64,000 nt of DNA from Cruorifilaria tuberocauda (lineage: Eukaryota > Nematoda > Chromadorea > Rhabditida > Onchocercidae): positions 62,001 through 126,000 of the forward strand of contig JABVXU010000094.1 of assembly GCA_013365365.1 (NCBI GenBank). The letters run 5' to 3'. The translations under genes and the position numbers were made by a program. Shown here in pieces: positions 22,491-36,729 of the stretch. A model generated the notes under the pieces. The model did no database searches. It was not told where the DNA came from and was given only the letters and a program-made list of their open reading frames with translations. Positions within the stretch are counted from its first letter, which is position 1. Each line of letters begins with the position of its first letter.

Positions 22491-25400
22491 TCTGTAAATT
22501 CGTCACCTTCAGTTTGATAAAATTTTTAATTTTTATTTCAACTGAATAATCATCATTTCGGAATGACTTCTTTTCTTTTAAAATAAGTATCATTTTAATT
22601 TTAACAAAATGATTGAAACGAATAAATTTATGTATTTTTTCCATGCTTCATTTCTGAATTATTATTTTAATTATTTGAATTAATTAGACAAAGTTATCTT
22701 TTGCAGTAATTGATTTTGGGAATGAAAATTACCCTAAAAACAATTTACAAATTATAATTTCAAGTATTATTATTACAAATCATACTTATAATACTTGACA
22801 AGATTATACTTTTTTCAAATTTTTATTTGAAAAAAGAAGCTTAATAATGAATTTTTAATATTATTATATTAAGTAAATTAAATTAGCTATCACATTACAA
22901 TTCCGCTTTTTCATGCTTTATACAGAAAAAAACCTGGAATTAATTTTTATAATTTTTTCCAAACCTGATAATTTTTGAATGAAAATGAAAGTATCACAAC
23001 AAATGAATGACAAAATTTTCAATTTCATTTAATGGTACTTTTCTATCTAACTTTATTTATGGTTAAAAATAAATTATTGTTTGTTCAAGGGAACAAATTT
23101 ATTTATATCTCGACTAAAACAGTTATAAAAACTTTTTTCGTTGTAAAGTTTTTTTATAAGAATCGTATTAAATAACTTTATTTGTTATGCAAATTCTCAT
23201 TTAATCATTTCATTTCCTTTCATTTTTTCTAATCGATACTGATAATTTGATGACTATTATTCGTTAAATTGAAAAGTAATTGCGTCAAAATAACATTGAA
23301 TTTTCGTTCAATTGAATAAAATTTCATTTTGTCAACGTTTCGATCAAGCGAAAATAATATTTTTGATGAAACGCAAATTTACAACAAATTCATTTTCATC
23401 TTTCACGGCAAATAAGTTTAAGTGAAGCAATAAAATTATATATTAAGATTTAATCTTTACCTTAAATGATCAAATTCTTCATTTCTCCTCATTAAAATTA
23501 TCAGCAAAACAAATTAAGCTATTGACAAATAATCAGTCATCACTGAATTCTTCTCCTCCTAATCATTTTAACATTCGATCAAATAGTGATATCAGGGATA
23601 TCATCTCATCGTTCTATCAATTGAGGTATCAAAAATTCCTAATTAATTTTAAACCAAAAAAAAAAACAATTTTCATTTTAGTTATATAACATATCTTTAA
23701 AAAAAATTCCTTAAATTTTATTCGAAATTTCATTAACGCTATTCATATTTCTGATGTCACAAGTAATAAATGGTGATAATGAAGTAATAAAATGATATTA
23801 TCTATCGAGTGATTTAGAAGACGAGAAAAAAAAGAAAAAAAGAAGAAACCATTTTCATAGTTCATGTTAATTTATATTAAATGATATTTTCAAATCGAAC
23901 AGGTTTGAGTTTCGTTAATGAAATTTCAAATTATGATATTTGAATCCATTAAAGCTACTACAGCAACAAAATTTTTTCAATGGAAAAGAGGAAATTTAAT
24001 TGATTGGTACAAACGTGTACCAATGATAGAGATGATATATCCTTAAAGTAGCGAATAAACAGAAATTAAAAAATTTCTTAAATTTTGACCTCATTAAAAG
24101 TACACTCAATTTAACAATCCACAATTCATTATCATTATCATCATCATTATCATATCATCATCATCATCATTATCATCATTTTACTAATCATTGTATTGCT
24201 ATTTTCCATCAATAATTTATTATTTCTCATTAATAATTATCATTTTTATCATTTCTTGAATAATTCTTTTATTTTAAATTTTTATAAAAAAATTTAATAA
24301 TTCACATACAACGTTCTGTCTTTTTTTGTCTCTTCAGCTTTTAACTATAATTAATACTTTAATTTTATTCGTTAAAAGTATTTTAAATAACAATGATATA
24401 TTTTTAATTTATTCGTAAATAATAATTTTGCAATTTTTGTTCGGATTTCAAGTTCAAATCCAACTCTTCTGTATATCGATTATATTTAAAAGTTATGAAG
24501 AAAATATTAAATATTCCTCTTCCATTTTAAATCTATTTCATTAATTCATTAAAATATGCTAAAGCAAGCTTGAAACTTTCGAACTGATTCCAGTATCATT
24601 CCATTAATTGATAAAATTTTAATAATTTAGTTTCATGTTTGGTGAGGGGAAAAAGGAAAATGGAATTAAAGAGTTTCTTAGATGGAAGCAATAATTTATG
24701 AAATAATTTCTATTTCCAATTAATGAAAGTTTTATACATATAAATTTAGAAACATTTTTTAATGATCATAGTTTCCAATTAGTAAAAATATTATATATAT
24801 TTGAAAAATAATTATCGATATATACTCATAAGTATTATATATTCATAAGTATATGGATATTATTGATAAGTAATCATAAGTATCTATATATATTCCAAAG
24901 TATTTTAAAAAAGTTATAATTTCTAATCAATAAAAACTTTATGTGTTTAAATTTCAAAATATTTAAACTGCAAAACTGATAATTCCCGATTAATAGAAAT
25001 GAGGAAATTTTTTCAACAAAAATGAAAGCTGTGTAGTAGGAATTATGAATGATATGATATGATATGATATCGAGGGACTGTAATTTATCTGAAGGTCATC
25101 GGCGTCCATGCATCCCATCCGTTCATTTCTCTTTTCTTCCATTAAGTAATTTTACTTCACATTTAAAATTATCCGATAAAAGTATCTAAATAAAAATTGG
25201 AAAAATTAATCTTTTCGATTTAATGTTCTTTTAATTTTTCTCAGTTTTTTTTTCTCGATTAGTTAAAGAAATTAAATTAAGGAAATTTATTATTTCGACT
25301 AAATGTCTAACAAAATTTTATTACGTTAATTAATTATATCGTATTTTATCAATTTTAAAATACAAAAATCAATCCATCACCAGTTTAATTCATTTTCATA

Positions 25401-25667
25401 ATTAAATAAATGATAAAATTAGTATTACGAAGAAAAGAATACGTGAAATGTAATTATTTTATTTTGTATTAAATTTTGTATTAAAATGAAACGTAATAAC
25501 TTTATGTTTTTTTTTTATTCATGGTTTGCATATACCATTATGGTTGATGTCTTTTCTCATGTAACACGTAACATTTTACGTAATACGTAATATTTTTTTC
25601 TTCACGTAATACAATGTAACGTTTGTTTTTTTTTTCTTGGTGTAATAACTTTTAATGCAATATTTTC

Positions 25668-25685
25668 AGTCTAATGGTTAGGTAA
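25668..25685 (+). promoter_or_regulatory. Trans-splice acceptor and minimal uORF of ptr gene
   Basis: TATTTTCAG ends at 25669. In the 15-base leader that follows, ATG GTT AGG TAA (25674-25685) forms a three-codon upstream frame whose last A is the first base of the main ATG. Confidence 0.5.
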
Positions 25686-28600
25686 TGGAAAGATTTCGGA
25701 TTTTCGTTGAAAGCAAATCGCAAGAAATCTTTTACAAGATAGGATTATACATCGCACAAAAACCTAAAGTATTCCTATTTTCGATGTAAGTTTTATTTAC
25801 AAAAATCAATTATTACTCAATATTTCGAATCATTGTAAAGTTATTTCAAGCGTGAAATTAAAAAAAATTGATCCGATCCACTTTTTCCGATGCTTTTTTC
25901 AATATCTTTTCAGTATAAATCTCATAATAATAATTGCAATTCTCTCGTACAGAATGATTTAACATATTGATCGTATTCAATCAGATATGTTTAAATTTTT
26001 AAACAGAATTAAATTTGATAGCATCTTTCACAATTTGATCTTTCCTCTTTCAGAACTTTCAGAATTTAAAATCTTTTAAAAATCCATTAGAATTTGTGAT
26101 ATCATTTAAGTGCAATAGACGATTATCATATCATTCTGTTTGTCAAAATTTAAGAAAAAAACAAAGGTGAAAAATAATTTGATTGATTTTAGCAATAAAA
26201 ATGATTTATTGTATACATATAACTGTAATTTAATTGCATAAAATCGTAATAATTCACAATATTACTTTGTATAGTTGGAAGAAAACAAAAAAGAAAAGGA
26301 AAAAAACGGGTATTTTAGAGAGATAAGAGACTTTATAATGTACGAGAACATTATAGGTATATACATTTTGACTTCATTCATATTGTTTCTAACCAGTTTC
26401 TTACCCCTTTTTTCTTCAATACTGATATATAGATTACTTTTGTGTTGTAAAGCTTTTACATCCGATAACAACTTCAAACCGGATTATCAATCTTCAATTT
26501 GTGTGCCATAATTTGATGAAAACCTTAAATCAGTGGTATTTCTAATGCTTAGTAATCCGCAACGTTTTAGAAAATTTCTTAAAATTAAAAATAAGAAACG
26601 AAAATATTTTTGCTTTTATGATTTCTCATATTGTATCAATCAAAATAGAAAAGATTTTGCATTGTTATAAGCATTTTAATTTTATAAATTTTGCATTAAT
26701 ATTTCTCTATTCTTCGATAAAATTTTTCTTCTGACCCATTATTCAATCTAAAAATAGAGTAAATAAGAGAGCATAATTTGAAAAAAAAAGGGAAATATCA
26801 ACTAATTACTGTATAGGTGCTACTATCATTTCAATTATGACCGTAATTTATGATCACATTTAATGAACATCATATTTTGCTACGACGAGAGATACTGTAT
26901 TCATTTATTTGCTATCGAAGAAGCAATTTATTGAAAAAATTATGAAAGCAAAATAACTATTTTGATGACAATTGTAATGAATGAATAAAATGCTAAGGAA
27001 TAGTATTGCGAAATAATAAGCTAACTGTAAACGATACAGTATCCCTAAGAAACTTTTTTTTTGATACCTTTAACATAAGATTAAGTATAAATAAAAAATT
27101 TTATAGAAAATAGAAATTCAGGTTTAAAAAAAATTATGGGTTTTTTTTCTCTTTCACTTATTTCAATTTTCTCGCCATCCTCATGAGATACTGATATCAT
27201 GATAAAAAAATTACTAATCCTTCCCTTTTTTTCGGGAATTTTTACTTATGTTATCGATCACTGAATAATGTTTTTTTTAATATAGATTGAAAAGCTTTTT
27301 GATTTAATTCATTTGCAAATTTTTGGATTGAAATATTAAAGTTAAAAGGTGTAACTGATAAAATTTCATTTTTTACATAATTACTGATTTTTTAATTTTA
27401 ATAAATTATTTAACTAGCCATAATTAAATCATTACTTTATTTGAATTTGATTTTATTTATTTAAATTATCAAACGTTTTATTTCAGATTATTGCTGACAG
27501 CTTTGTTATCAATAGGTGCGGTGAATTTCCATGAACATAATAATGTTCGTGAAGACTTTAGTGCTGATGATTCGCCATCACGATATGAGTATGCGGTCAC
27601 CGAAGATTTCTTCCGCAATTTTGGATCGCCCTTTCATGTGGTGGTAGCTATGAAAGCTTCTGATGATGGATCAATTTTGAGACCTAAGTAAGTAAACTTT
27701 ATATTTTATCAAGATAAAGTATACTTTAAATGAGTAACAGATAATTTAGTATATCGTATGGAGATATGAAATTGAATATTAAAGATAATGTATTATGCAT
27801 TTTTGATTTTGACTTTTAAAACAGAATGAACTATAATCATTGAATTATCAATAATCAAATATTTCCAAATCGAATCTTTTATATCCACCAATGAGCTAAT
27901 TTATCTCTTTCTCCCTCTCTCTCTCTCTCTGTCATTGTAAATAATTATTATTCTCAGATCATTTTAATTATGATTTTTAATCTTTTTGTTTGAACAGAAA
28001 TTAAAAATTGAAATTTATATTAAAATAGTAAGTAAGATAATTTTGCTCATTTACTTTATTTTATTACTGCAGTAATTACTTGTAAAATCAATAAGTAACA
28101 TTGAAGATATTTGGATAAAGTGATTGAAATCGAAGATTATTTACAATCAAAACTCAGCGTTACATACAACGGACGTAAGATTACCTATTCGGATTTTTGC
28201 GAATCGAACTGTGAAACGAGTGATGTTGTGAGCATTTTTCTGAATATGTACAGGGAAGTTCATATCAGGTAAAATTTAATTTTTTTTTATCCATTTAAAT
28301 ATGGTGAATGAATTTTATGATCACCGTATCATAAATAATTTTAATAATAAATTTTAAATTTATAATTTTAGAAAAAAAGGAAACGTCAAGTTAACCTATC
28401 CATCAATGGATGTGTTCGGTAATCGAATATACCTTGCAAATAATATTTTTCAAGTGGAACTTAACAACAAGTTAGCTTTTTAGCCATTTGAAATAAGTAA
28501 ATACTATCACTTAAAGCACTTGAAACAATAATAATTATAATATTAACAGAAAAAGTAAAAAAATTACTTAGTAAGAAATCTCATTGATGTTAACTTTTAC

Positions 28601-31600
28601 TTTTCTAATTGTAATCGGAAGTGTTGAAATGTTTAGGTATGACGTCGAAAGATATGGCAATTATCTGATTTTTCCCGATTAGTAATGGCCTAAAATACAA
28701 AACTTGTAACTAAAAATGATTCTTTCTGCTATGCATGTAAAAACAGGGAATCTTTCCAATTAATAAAATTACTTTCATAACTGTAAAGTTACAATAATGC
28801 ATTTAAGAGAGCACTGAAATTACTTTTATACATAATAACAATTATCATCAAGATATCAATTAATTAATTCTGGGAAAATCAAAATTAAATTATCACTAAT
28901 TAGTTACCATTATCACATTTGGATTTTTTTATTTTAGTAAATTCTAAGGTTTTCTCAATATCAAAACGGTTGATCATCAATTTGTCACTACAATCAATTC
29001 TGCAATTAATTATCAAATAATTTAATTTGAAGATCGCATATAATCGAAAGTTGCCGATTGATCGCAATTAATTTTCAAGCAATTCAAAAGAATGCCTCGA
29101 GTGTAGAAATAATGAATCGCTGGGAGCAGGAAGTGTTCAAGTTTTCCGAAAGTACCAAAAATGGTTCATTAATCCGAGTCTATGCTACATCTGAAGGTTT
29201 GGTCAGTAGAGAAGTTCGTCGAACAGGTTCAGAATTTTTCAATCGTTTTTTTTCCATTGTTGTAAAGTGAAGTTCCAGAACTACTTGCGGTAAATTTAGG
29301 AAAGAAGAAGAAATTCTATGCCAACAAAATTTTAGGAATTTCTTCAAAACTTCAAGAATCATAATTCTTTTGATCTTGGAAAATTATAAATAATTTCACA
29401 TTTTGATCTCATATTTAGTACCTTTCGTTACATTACCTTAACGTAATCGACCCAATTGCAGGTTTACAAGCATTACCTTTTATTACCGTATCATTTATTG
29501 CGGTATTATTGTTTACGGTATTAACATCACTGAAACGTGATCCCATAACAAGTAAACCGTGGGAAGCAGCATTTGGAGTTTTCTGTCCCATACTTTCGCT
29601 TGTTGCTTCCTTTGGATTATTATTTTGGGTATGTAAGTTTCAGTATTAAACTAAAGAATTCAAATTAATAAACAGTATGAAATAAGAAGAAAGTAAGTGA
29701 TGAATTCTTATATAAAATTAAAAAATTAGCCAAGTATAGAAGAGAATGACTTCACATATCATAAAGATACTCAATGGAGAATGTAAGATTAAAAAATTCA
29801 AGCAAATTACAAAGCCTGTGATATTACTTATCACCATTAGCAGAAAAAAGTTTGCTAATTTCAAATACTTAGAGACATGATCATCAATTGCCACATCTGA
29901 TCAGCGAATGATTGCACTACGTTCATTTAATGTGTAAGAATTGATAATGAACAAGATGTTTCAGTTTAAATTTCCATTCCTACCAATCGTTTGTGTGGTA
30001 CCATTTCTGGTGCTAGCAATTGGTGTTGATGATGTATTCATCTTTCTTCATTGCTATCATCAAACCGATCCAAGACTTTCGGTTGAAAAACGAATTGGTA
30101 AAATGCTTGCTGAAGCTGGTCCGTCGATAACGATCACTTCCCTTACCAATTTCTTATCATTTGCTATCAGTATTTTTACACCTACTCCAGCTATACAGGC
30201 AAATCATCTTTATCAATTTCAAGAATCAAAATGAAGAATGAATTCATTAAAGGCATTTTGTAATTATGTAAGAAAAATTACAGTTTTGAATTATTAGCTT
30301 TCGATTATTATAGGAATTATTAGCTTTGAAGTGATTACTTTCATTCAATTCTTGTAAAACTGAAAAACTTTCTATAATTTTTGCAAAGTTTTTCCAACCT
30401 TCTAAAATTTATACGAAATTCATTTTCTAATAGTTTTCCTACAAATATTAAACTTAAAATGACGTTACTTTACAGATATTCAGCACGTACATAAGTGTTG
30501 CGGTAATATTCGATTACACTTATCAAATTTTCTTATATTCGGCAATTTTAACGTTTGGTGCACGCCGTGAGAAAAAACATTTACACTCATTCATTCCGTG
30601 TATATCAATTTCTGAAACTGAGAAGGTCATTTTTAAGTCCAAAATAAATAATAATAATAGCAATTATTCTTATCTAAAGTAATAGAAAAAAGACTTTCAG
30701 GTACTGTAATAACTGAGGCTTAATTTTTAGGCTCTTACTATCGATTTAGAATTTCGTTTGTCCTTAATCTTAATCATTTTTGTTCGAAAAAGGAAGAAGC
30801 GTAACATTCGTTTTTTTCGCTATTTTCCTATAGCAAATAAAAATTTATAATAATGCAAAATTATAATCATGGATAATAATAATAATATAATCAAGCTAAC
30901 GATGATAATAACAATAATAATAATAATAATAATATTAATAACAACAATGTTAGTAACTGATTCTTGATCATAGCAAAAGGTATGATTTAGTTGGTTTTCT
31001 AACATAAAAATTGTGTAATTTGTTTTGCTGTTACTGCGAATATATTTAATTTTTTTAGTAAAGTTAATCAGTGTACAGCTGTATAATTGTACAAACGCAA
31101 TAAATAGCAGTATTAATATCATAGCAAATAGCAATCAATATCAATATTATTAAGCAAAAATAATCTTATTACTGTAATTACTGTAAATTACCGTGAATTT
31201 TGCTATTACTGTAACTACTGTAAATTACCGTAAATTTTGCCATTACTGTAATTACTGTAAATTACCGTAAACCTCTGTTAATATATTTGCTATTACTATT
31301 AATATATTTGCATAATTTTTTGTACTAAATTTAATCATTGCACAATTGTACAACTGTACAAATGCAACAAATAGCAATAATAATAAGCAATAATAATTCT
31401 GCTTTTTAACGAAATATTCAGCTGCATTTAGTAATACTAATAACAATAATAATAATAAAGAAAATGTCATCCTTACAGCAGCGATCGGTTAAAAGTCAAT
31501 CAGATATTTCGGAAACGTTGGAAGAATTGATGAATTATTTTGTTGATTTATGGGTGGATATAGCAATGAATAATATCACACGAATAATCGTTGCTTGCTT

Positions 31601-34600
31601 TATGCTTCTCTATTGTATTGTGGCTATACATGGCGTTTCGCAAATTAAAGTATAATTCACTCAAAATTTATGAATTACTGTTTTTTACTTATAATTTGTA
31701 TGTAATTTTATAATTTTTCTTTCTTTCCATTTTAATCGTAATTTGAAATTTCTTAAAAAGGCATAAGTACGTTTACCAGTTAAATCTTTTGAAAATTTCT
31801 CCTTGCATATTATTTAACAAATGTTTCTTGTTTCAAAATTTTACCGTAAATTTCTAAAATTCCAGAAGAACTTACTATTTCATGCATCATTAAAGTTTGA
31901 AATTTACAGGTTGGATTAACGTCAGAAAAATTATTCTCATACGATTCACCTTTATTACCATTCGTAAAAATACAAACCGAAATTATTTTCAAAGAAGGTG
32001 GACAGGTGAGATCATTTGTTCATTATCATTTATAAATCAGCCTCAAATAAGCAAAGGAAATTTCCATTGGATAATAATTTTCTTCCATTTTGATGAATTC
32101 ATTGTCTTCCTGATTCTTTCATGGAATTTCGCTAGTCAAGATGAATCGAAATCTTTACAGTTTTCATGTTTCAATTTCTTAAAAGAAATTTAAAATTTCC
32201 CCTTCTAACTGGGAAATTCCTAATGATTTTTGCTTTTTAACCTTATTCGCATCTGACTTTTTTCATAATTTTTGTGATTGACGTAATTTTTTGTCTTTTT
32301 GAATCATAAAGTTGATTCTTCATGAAAAGCATTATGATCTTTTAAACATCCGGCAATTCACATTTCGATAGCCGAGAATTCTGAAAACATTCCATAATTT
32401 ATTGCAGGTTGCCATATTTGTAAATAATCCAGGTGATATGCGTAAACCAGAAGTAATTCCGGAAATAATGCGACTCGTCAATGATTTTGAACATGCTACA
32501 GGAAGTATCGGCTCTGCCAGTACTCATTTATGGTTTATTCCATATTTATCATACGTAGGAATACAGGTATGCCTAATGTGAAAGCTCTCGAATCAAATAA
32601 TTTGTTGTTCCGCAGATAAGGATTATTTTGAAAGTTTATGGAAGATGATGAGTGTTAATATTTGCATGAATTATAGTATCGATAAAGGAAGTTTTCCTTT
32701 GATTATTAATTACTGAAGTAAATATTTCAAAATGTAGATGAAGGTTAATGAGCGTTGGTGGGTCGAAGGTCAAGTGAAACAGATCCATTTACGTAAGTAG
32801 TGAAACCCTTTGCAATAAGTATCTTTTCCGTCTTGGCGATATATGAATCGTCTAGACAAATGCAATAAATAGATAAGTTAATGATAATTCACGTAAACAA
32901 GATGAAGTCAAATGTGAAATCATGTAAACATATAAGACAGTGAATGATAAGTCATAAAGATAGATAAGAGATAAAATCATTGATAGAGTGAATGGAGATG
33001 AACAAACGATAAAATCAATGATAGATGATATTGATATACAAGAAATAAGCAAATGGTAGGCTAACGAACATACTGTTTTTTGAAGAGAAAGCAACAATAA
33101 GAGAAATTATTTGATAGAAAGAGTTTTTATACTTTAAATTCTAGGTTGAAGATGGTAATTTAAAATATCTTACTTTATAAAAGTAAAAAATAAAATCTGA
33201 TAAATATGAATTATCTATATCTCTCATACTAATTTTGTACTTTTCACCTCAAATATCTTCTTTTTAATTATTGTTTTACCTGACTGTATTTACAGTTTCT
33301 AATTTTTATGAACATTTTAGGTAGAGACATCTATATTTATTATCCCATACACCTGGTTATTTAAAATTCCATATATTTTTAATTTATTTCCAAAAATATG
33401 AATTCTATGATCATGCTGTTTAAATTGAATTAACTAAAAAAATCATGCAAAAATCATGAAAAATTGATTAACTATAATTTGCCCTATTTTACTTGCAGGA
33501 GCATGGAGAAATTGGTTTCAAATATAAATATTTACCGGAATTTATGAAATTACGTGAATATCACAGTTGGAATTCATTTGTCAATTTAGGCCTACCAGAG
33601 TAATTTCTTTTTTTATTGTAATAAATTATTGATAGATGAAATTATCATAAAGATAATGACACTGAGAACCAGTTATTCTTACTTCTCGAAATAATCAGGT
33701 TACATTAAATCTTTTATTTTTATTTTTTGTATTTTTCATGAAAAACAATTTTATATTCATTACAGGGATTGCGAGAATGAGAAACCAACTTGTTTACAAA
33801 AATTCTTCTTTTCAACGGGTTTTCGAAATGCTGTGCAATGGTCGGAACGGTTACAATTACTTCAGGAATGGCGCAATATTGCTCATCGATATTCGAAATT
33901 TAATGTTTCAATTCATGAACCTTTCAGTATGTATGCAGACCAGGTATTGATCATCAATCGAATTATATCATTAATTTCTATAAGTGAATAGATGGGATGA
34001 TAATTTACAGTTAATGGTTCTATCAAGAAAACAAGAAATAAATCATTGTTATATTACCTTAAATCAAGCAATAAAAGATCAATAACAATTTATAAATTAA
34101 TTTTATCGTGTTTTAATTTTAAAATGAATTATCTACACTCAATGTAAGTCTTCTCTTTCTGTTTTTTTTTGAATTACAATAATTAACATAATTTGAATTG
34201 AATGAAAAATCATCAATTATTGATTGAATGATCTAATGAATGATGACAACAAATGATTTTAGCTTCTTACAATAGTTCCGGTTACAAAATCCACAGTAAT
34301 ATTTGCATTTGTTGTGATGGCATTGGTATTGACCACTTTTACACCATCAATAACAACAATTGTTTCATCTACTCTATCAATCATATCAATTAATTTGGGA
34401 GTACTTGGCTCACTAACATATTGGAACATTGATCTTGACCCCATTTCAATGGCTACCATATTAATGGCTATTGGATTCTCAGTGGATTTTATTGCCCATA
34501 TTACATTTCATTATTACAAGGGTCAAACAAAGGTCAAACGAATAAATTTATTAAAAGTTTTTTTTCTCAAAAATTTTAAATCTCTAAAATTATTAAATGG

Positions 34601-35388
34601 TTCATTATTTATTTAAAAAAATGATCCTAATTACTAAATTGTTTTTTTAAGGAGTTTTGAAATAATCCTAATTACTAAAATTTTTTTAAAGGGTAAACGT
34701 GAACGTTTGAAGCATGCACTTAAATCGATAGCATGGCCTATGACACAAGCTGGTATATCAACAATATTATGTCTATGTGTTCTTGGTGTAATTCAAGCAT
34801 ATATGGTGAAAGTTTTTGTAAAAGTAGTAATAATCGTTGTTATACTTGGCCTTCTTCATGGTTTAATTATTTTACCTGTTGTTTTTGGTGCAATACCGTT
34901 GCGGAAACGAATTATCACCGATGTTGAAAATAACAAAGTATCAACAACAAATTCAACCCTTCAAAAAGTTCGTCTCTTATTGTTATTGCAACTTTTTTTT
35001 ATTTTATTATTTTCTTATCATTAATATTATTATTTTATGAAACTATATCATGTTTTTTCTAATCGGGATATTGATTAGAAATTTCCTAATGCTTCCATGA
35101 TAGCTAAAAAAGAATGAAAGAAAGAGAGGTGAGAACTTGTGGAAGAAATTAGAATAAGAAAATTGCATGAAGAGAAAAAAGAAAAAATACGAGGAAGATT
35201 CTATTCAAAATTTGAGTTTCCTCAACTTCAATTTTATTAAAATTTTTTTTCCAAATTAATTAATTTTATAGAATCATACCATACGAATAGCTGTGCCAGC
35301 AGTAACGACTACACCAATAACGATCAGAAAAAATGAACTGGAAAAGCAAATTTCAGCGGGTCCACGTTATCAAGATTCGAGGGGTTAA
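25685..35388 (+). CDS. Patched-related (PTR) family sterol-sensing-domain protein
   Basis: Sixteen exons join in phase to 891 residues: 25685-25785, 27487-27687, 28107-28268, 28372-28470, 29033-29226, 29462-29628, 29965-30198, 30476-30625, 31479-31649, 31910-32005, 32408-32566, 33499-33599, 33766-33943, 34263-34532, 34692-34967 and 35272-35388. The length is normal for nematode PTR proteins. Exon 1 has the N-terminal [16 protein letters not shown] block before the first membrane helix; exons 2-5 form the first luminal domain ([28 protein letters not shown]). Exons 6-8 are the sterol-sensing membrane bundle with the RND motif AIGVDDVF. Exons 10-13 form the second luminal domain. Exons 14-15 are the second bundle with [21 protein letters not shown] proteins are RND-like transporters linked in C. 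elegans to cuticle, moulting and secretion. The seventh intron begins with GC. Confidence 0.93.
30199..30200 (+). other. GC splice donor in ptr gene
   Basis: The exon ends PAIQ (CTATACAG) and the next base pair is GC (CAG|GCAAAT). The following exon resumes [10 protein letters not shown] in frame 0. No GT donor fits before an in-frame stop at about 30234. Confidence 0.72.
30870..31460 (+). repeat. AAT microsatellites and duplicated units in ptr intron
   Basis: The intron between 30625 and 31479 holds AAT runs (about 30867-30945 and 31435-31460), a tandem array of ATTACTGTAA/AAATTACCGT words at about 31165-31272, and two diverged copies of a roughly 90-base unit (about 31050-31140 and 31315-31400) sharing TGTACAA, GCAA and AAATAGCA words. 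Confidence 0.75.
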
Positions 35389-36729
35389 AATCATTTAATA
35401 ATTTCTCGTACAATTTTTTTTAACTTAAGTGCAATAAATAACGCGTAGCGTTTAATTTAAATAGTAGTGCTATTATGGATTAAAGAAAAAATTTCCGGTA
35501 TTTAATATTTCAACGCTACTCATTATTTTTAATAAGTAAACCTAAATAAACTTAAGTATAACACTTATTTTTATTCTATGCCTAACTTTAACTGGTTAGC
35601 TTAATCTTTAGCTATTATGGAAATTGAAGCTAATATGCTACATTACTGGAATATATTTTGATAACGAAAAAATTGGAGACACATAATGCGGTATATGTAT
35701 CAACTTAATAATATTAATAAGATATTTAAGTAATAAGGAAAAATTAAATTCTTTTGTATTATTTGCTCGCATAATTAAGTGATCATTATTAATAAATCAA
35801 CTTAAGCAATGTTATTCTTTATTACCTTTTATCATTTCATAAAATTATACAAAGTTTATTTTGGAATGTTGTTTTAACAATTTCTTAACCATTTTCGATA
35901 CTATTTTTTAATCAAATGAATATTGTAAAGACATAGAATATTTATTTGCCTAATTAAAATTACTGTTTAGTAACGGTTGATTTAAAATTTGATAATTTCA
36001 TTTTTCGTCAATATCAAGAGACATACCAACTGCATACTGTAATTGCACACCGTATCATACCGTAATCGAAAGCTAGATTTTTTGTTCAATTTAACAGTGC
36101 ACTTAGAATAATCATCGAACAACACTCGAGGATAAACGGGGAATGTTACAGTTTTCTTTGCTGAAGCAATTACAATATTTTGTCTGTATTTTTGCATTTC
36201 AACATATATTTTTATCTTTTTTATTATCTGAGATATTTGTATAAAAAGCTCTGAATGTTTTGTCTTATCGTGAAAATCATGAATATCACAAAATTATTCA
36301 ACTCCCACTGGCAATTGGAAATGGATTCAATTTTTATCTGCCTTATAAACAAGGAAAAGCAAAGTTTTTTAAATGAGCAAAAATCAAAATTGACCATTTT
36401 GAAAGTAATCTTTTCACGTTTTCACCATTTACTGTTTTGACCAGAGATATATTTTATCAAGCATTTCCCACTAAGAATTTCCTTTATTTATAAATCGAAT
36501 ACAATTAGTCTTACTCTTTTGGTTATTTAATCTGGGAAAATTGTTTTAATAATTTCATACCTTCTCTCTCCCCTTCTCTCTTTCCTTCTCATTCATATAA
36601 TTTTTCTATTTTAAAAAAGGAAAAATTTTCGATGAAATTTCATTTATATTCTTCCCTATCTCAAGTTGAATTTCAAGTAGGTATTTTGAAAACAAAAGAG
36701 AAAATACGGATCATCACAATATCATGATA
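35389..36729. other. Convergent 3' spacer between ptr and BTB genes
   Basis: An AATAAA at 35433-35438 (plus) lies 45 bases after the ptr stop and is its likely poly(A) signal. A CT-rich stretch is at about 36563-36590. No further gene is seen. Confidence 0.55.

Larger units (their letters stand above)
19030..25668. other. 6.6 kb intergenic region between divergent genes
   Basis: No coding exon is recognised between cyclophilin H (minus) and ptr (plus). Contents: ATT repeats at about 19430-19550; AAT/GAT repeats at about 20160-20420 and again at 20860-21010; two copies of a roughly 50-base unit at about 21465-21545; a G-rich block at 21987-22012; AC and CT tracts at about 22255-22490; an ATC run at about 24127-24180; and a GATAT run near 25050-25070. 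Open frames in these repeats are low-complexity artefacts. Confidence 0.55.

Noticed and set aside
24440..24475. GTTCAAATCC, resembling a tRNA T-loop
   Set aside because: No matching acceptor, D or anticodon stems in the flanks. No tRNA or rRNA gene was found anywhere in the window.
28620..28680. Possible extra ptr exon (acceptor TTTAG, in-frame start of [11 protein letters not shown])
   Set aside because: It runs into TAG after about 15 codons with no donor, and exons 28372-28470 and 29033-29226 already join in phase.
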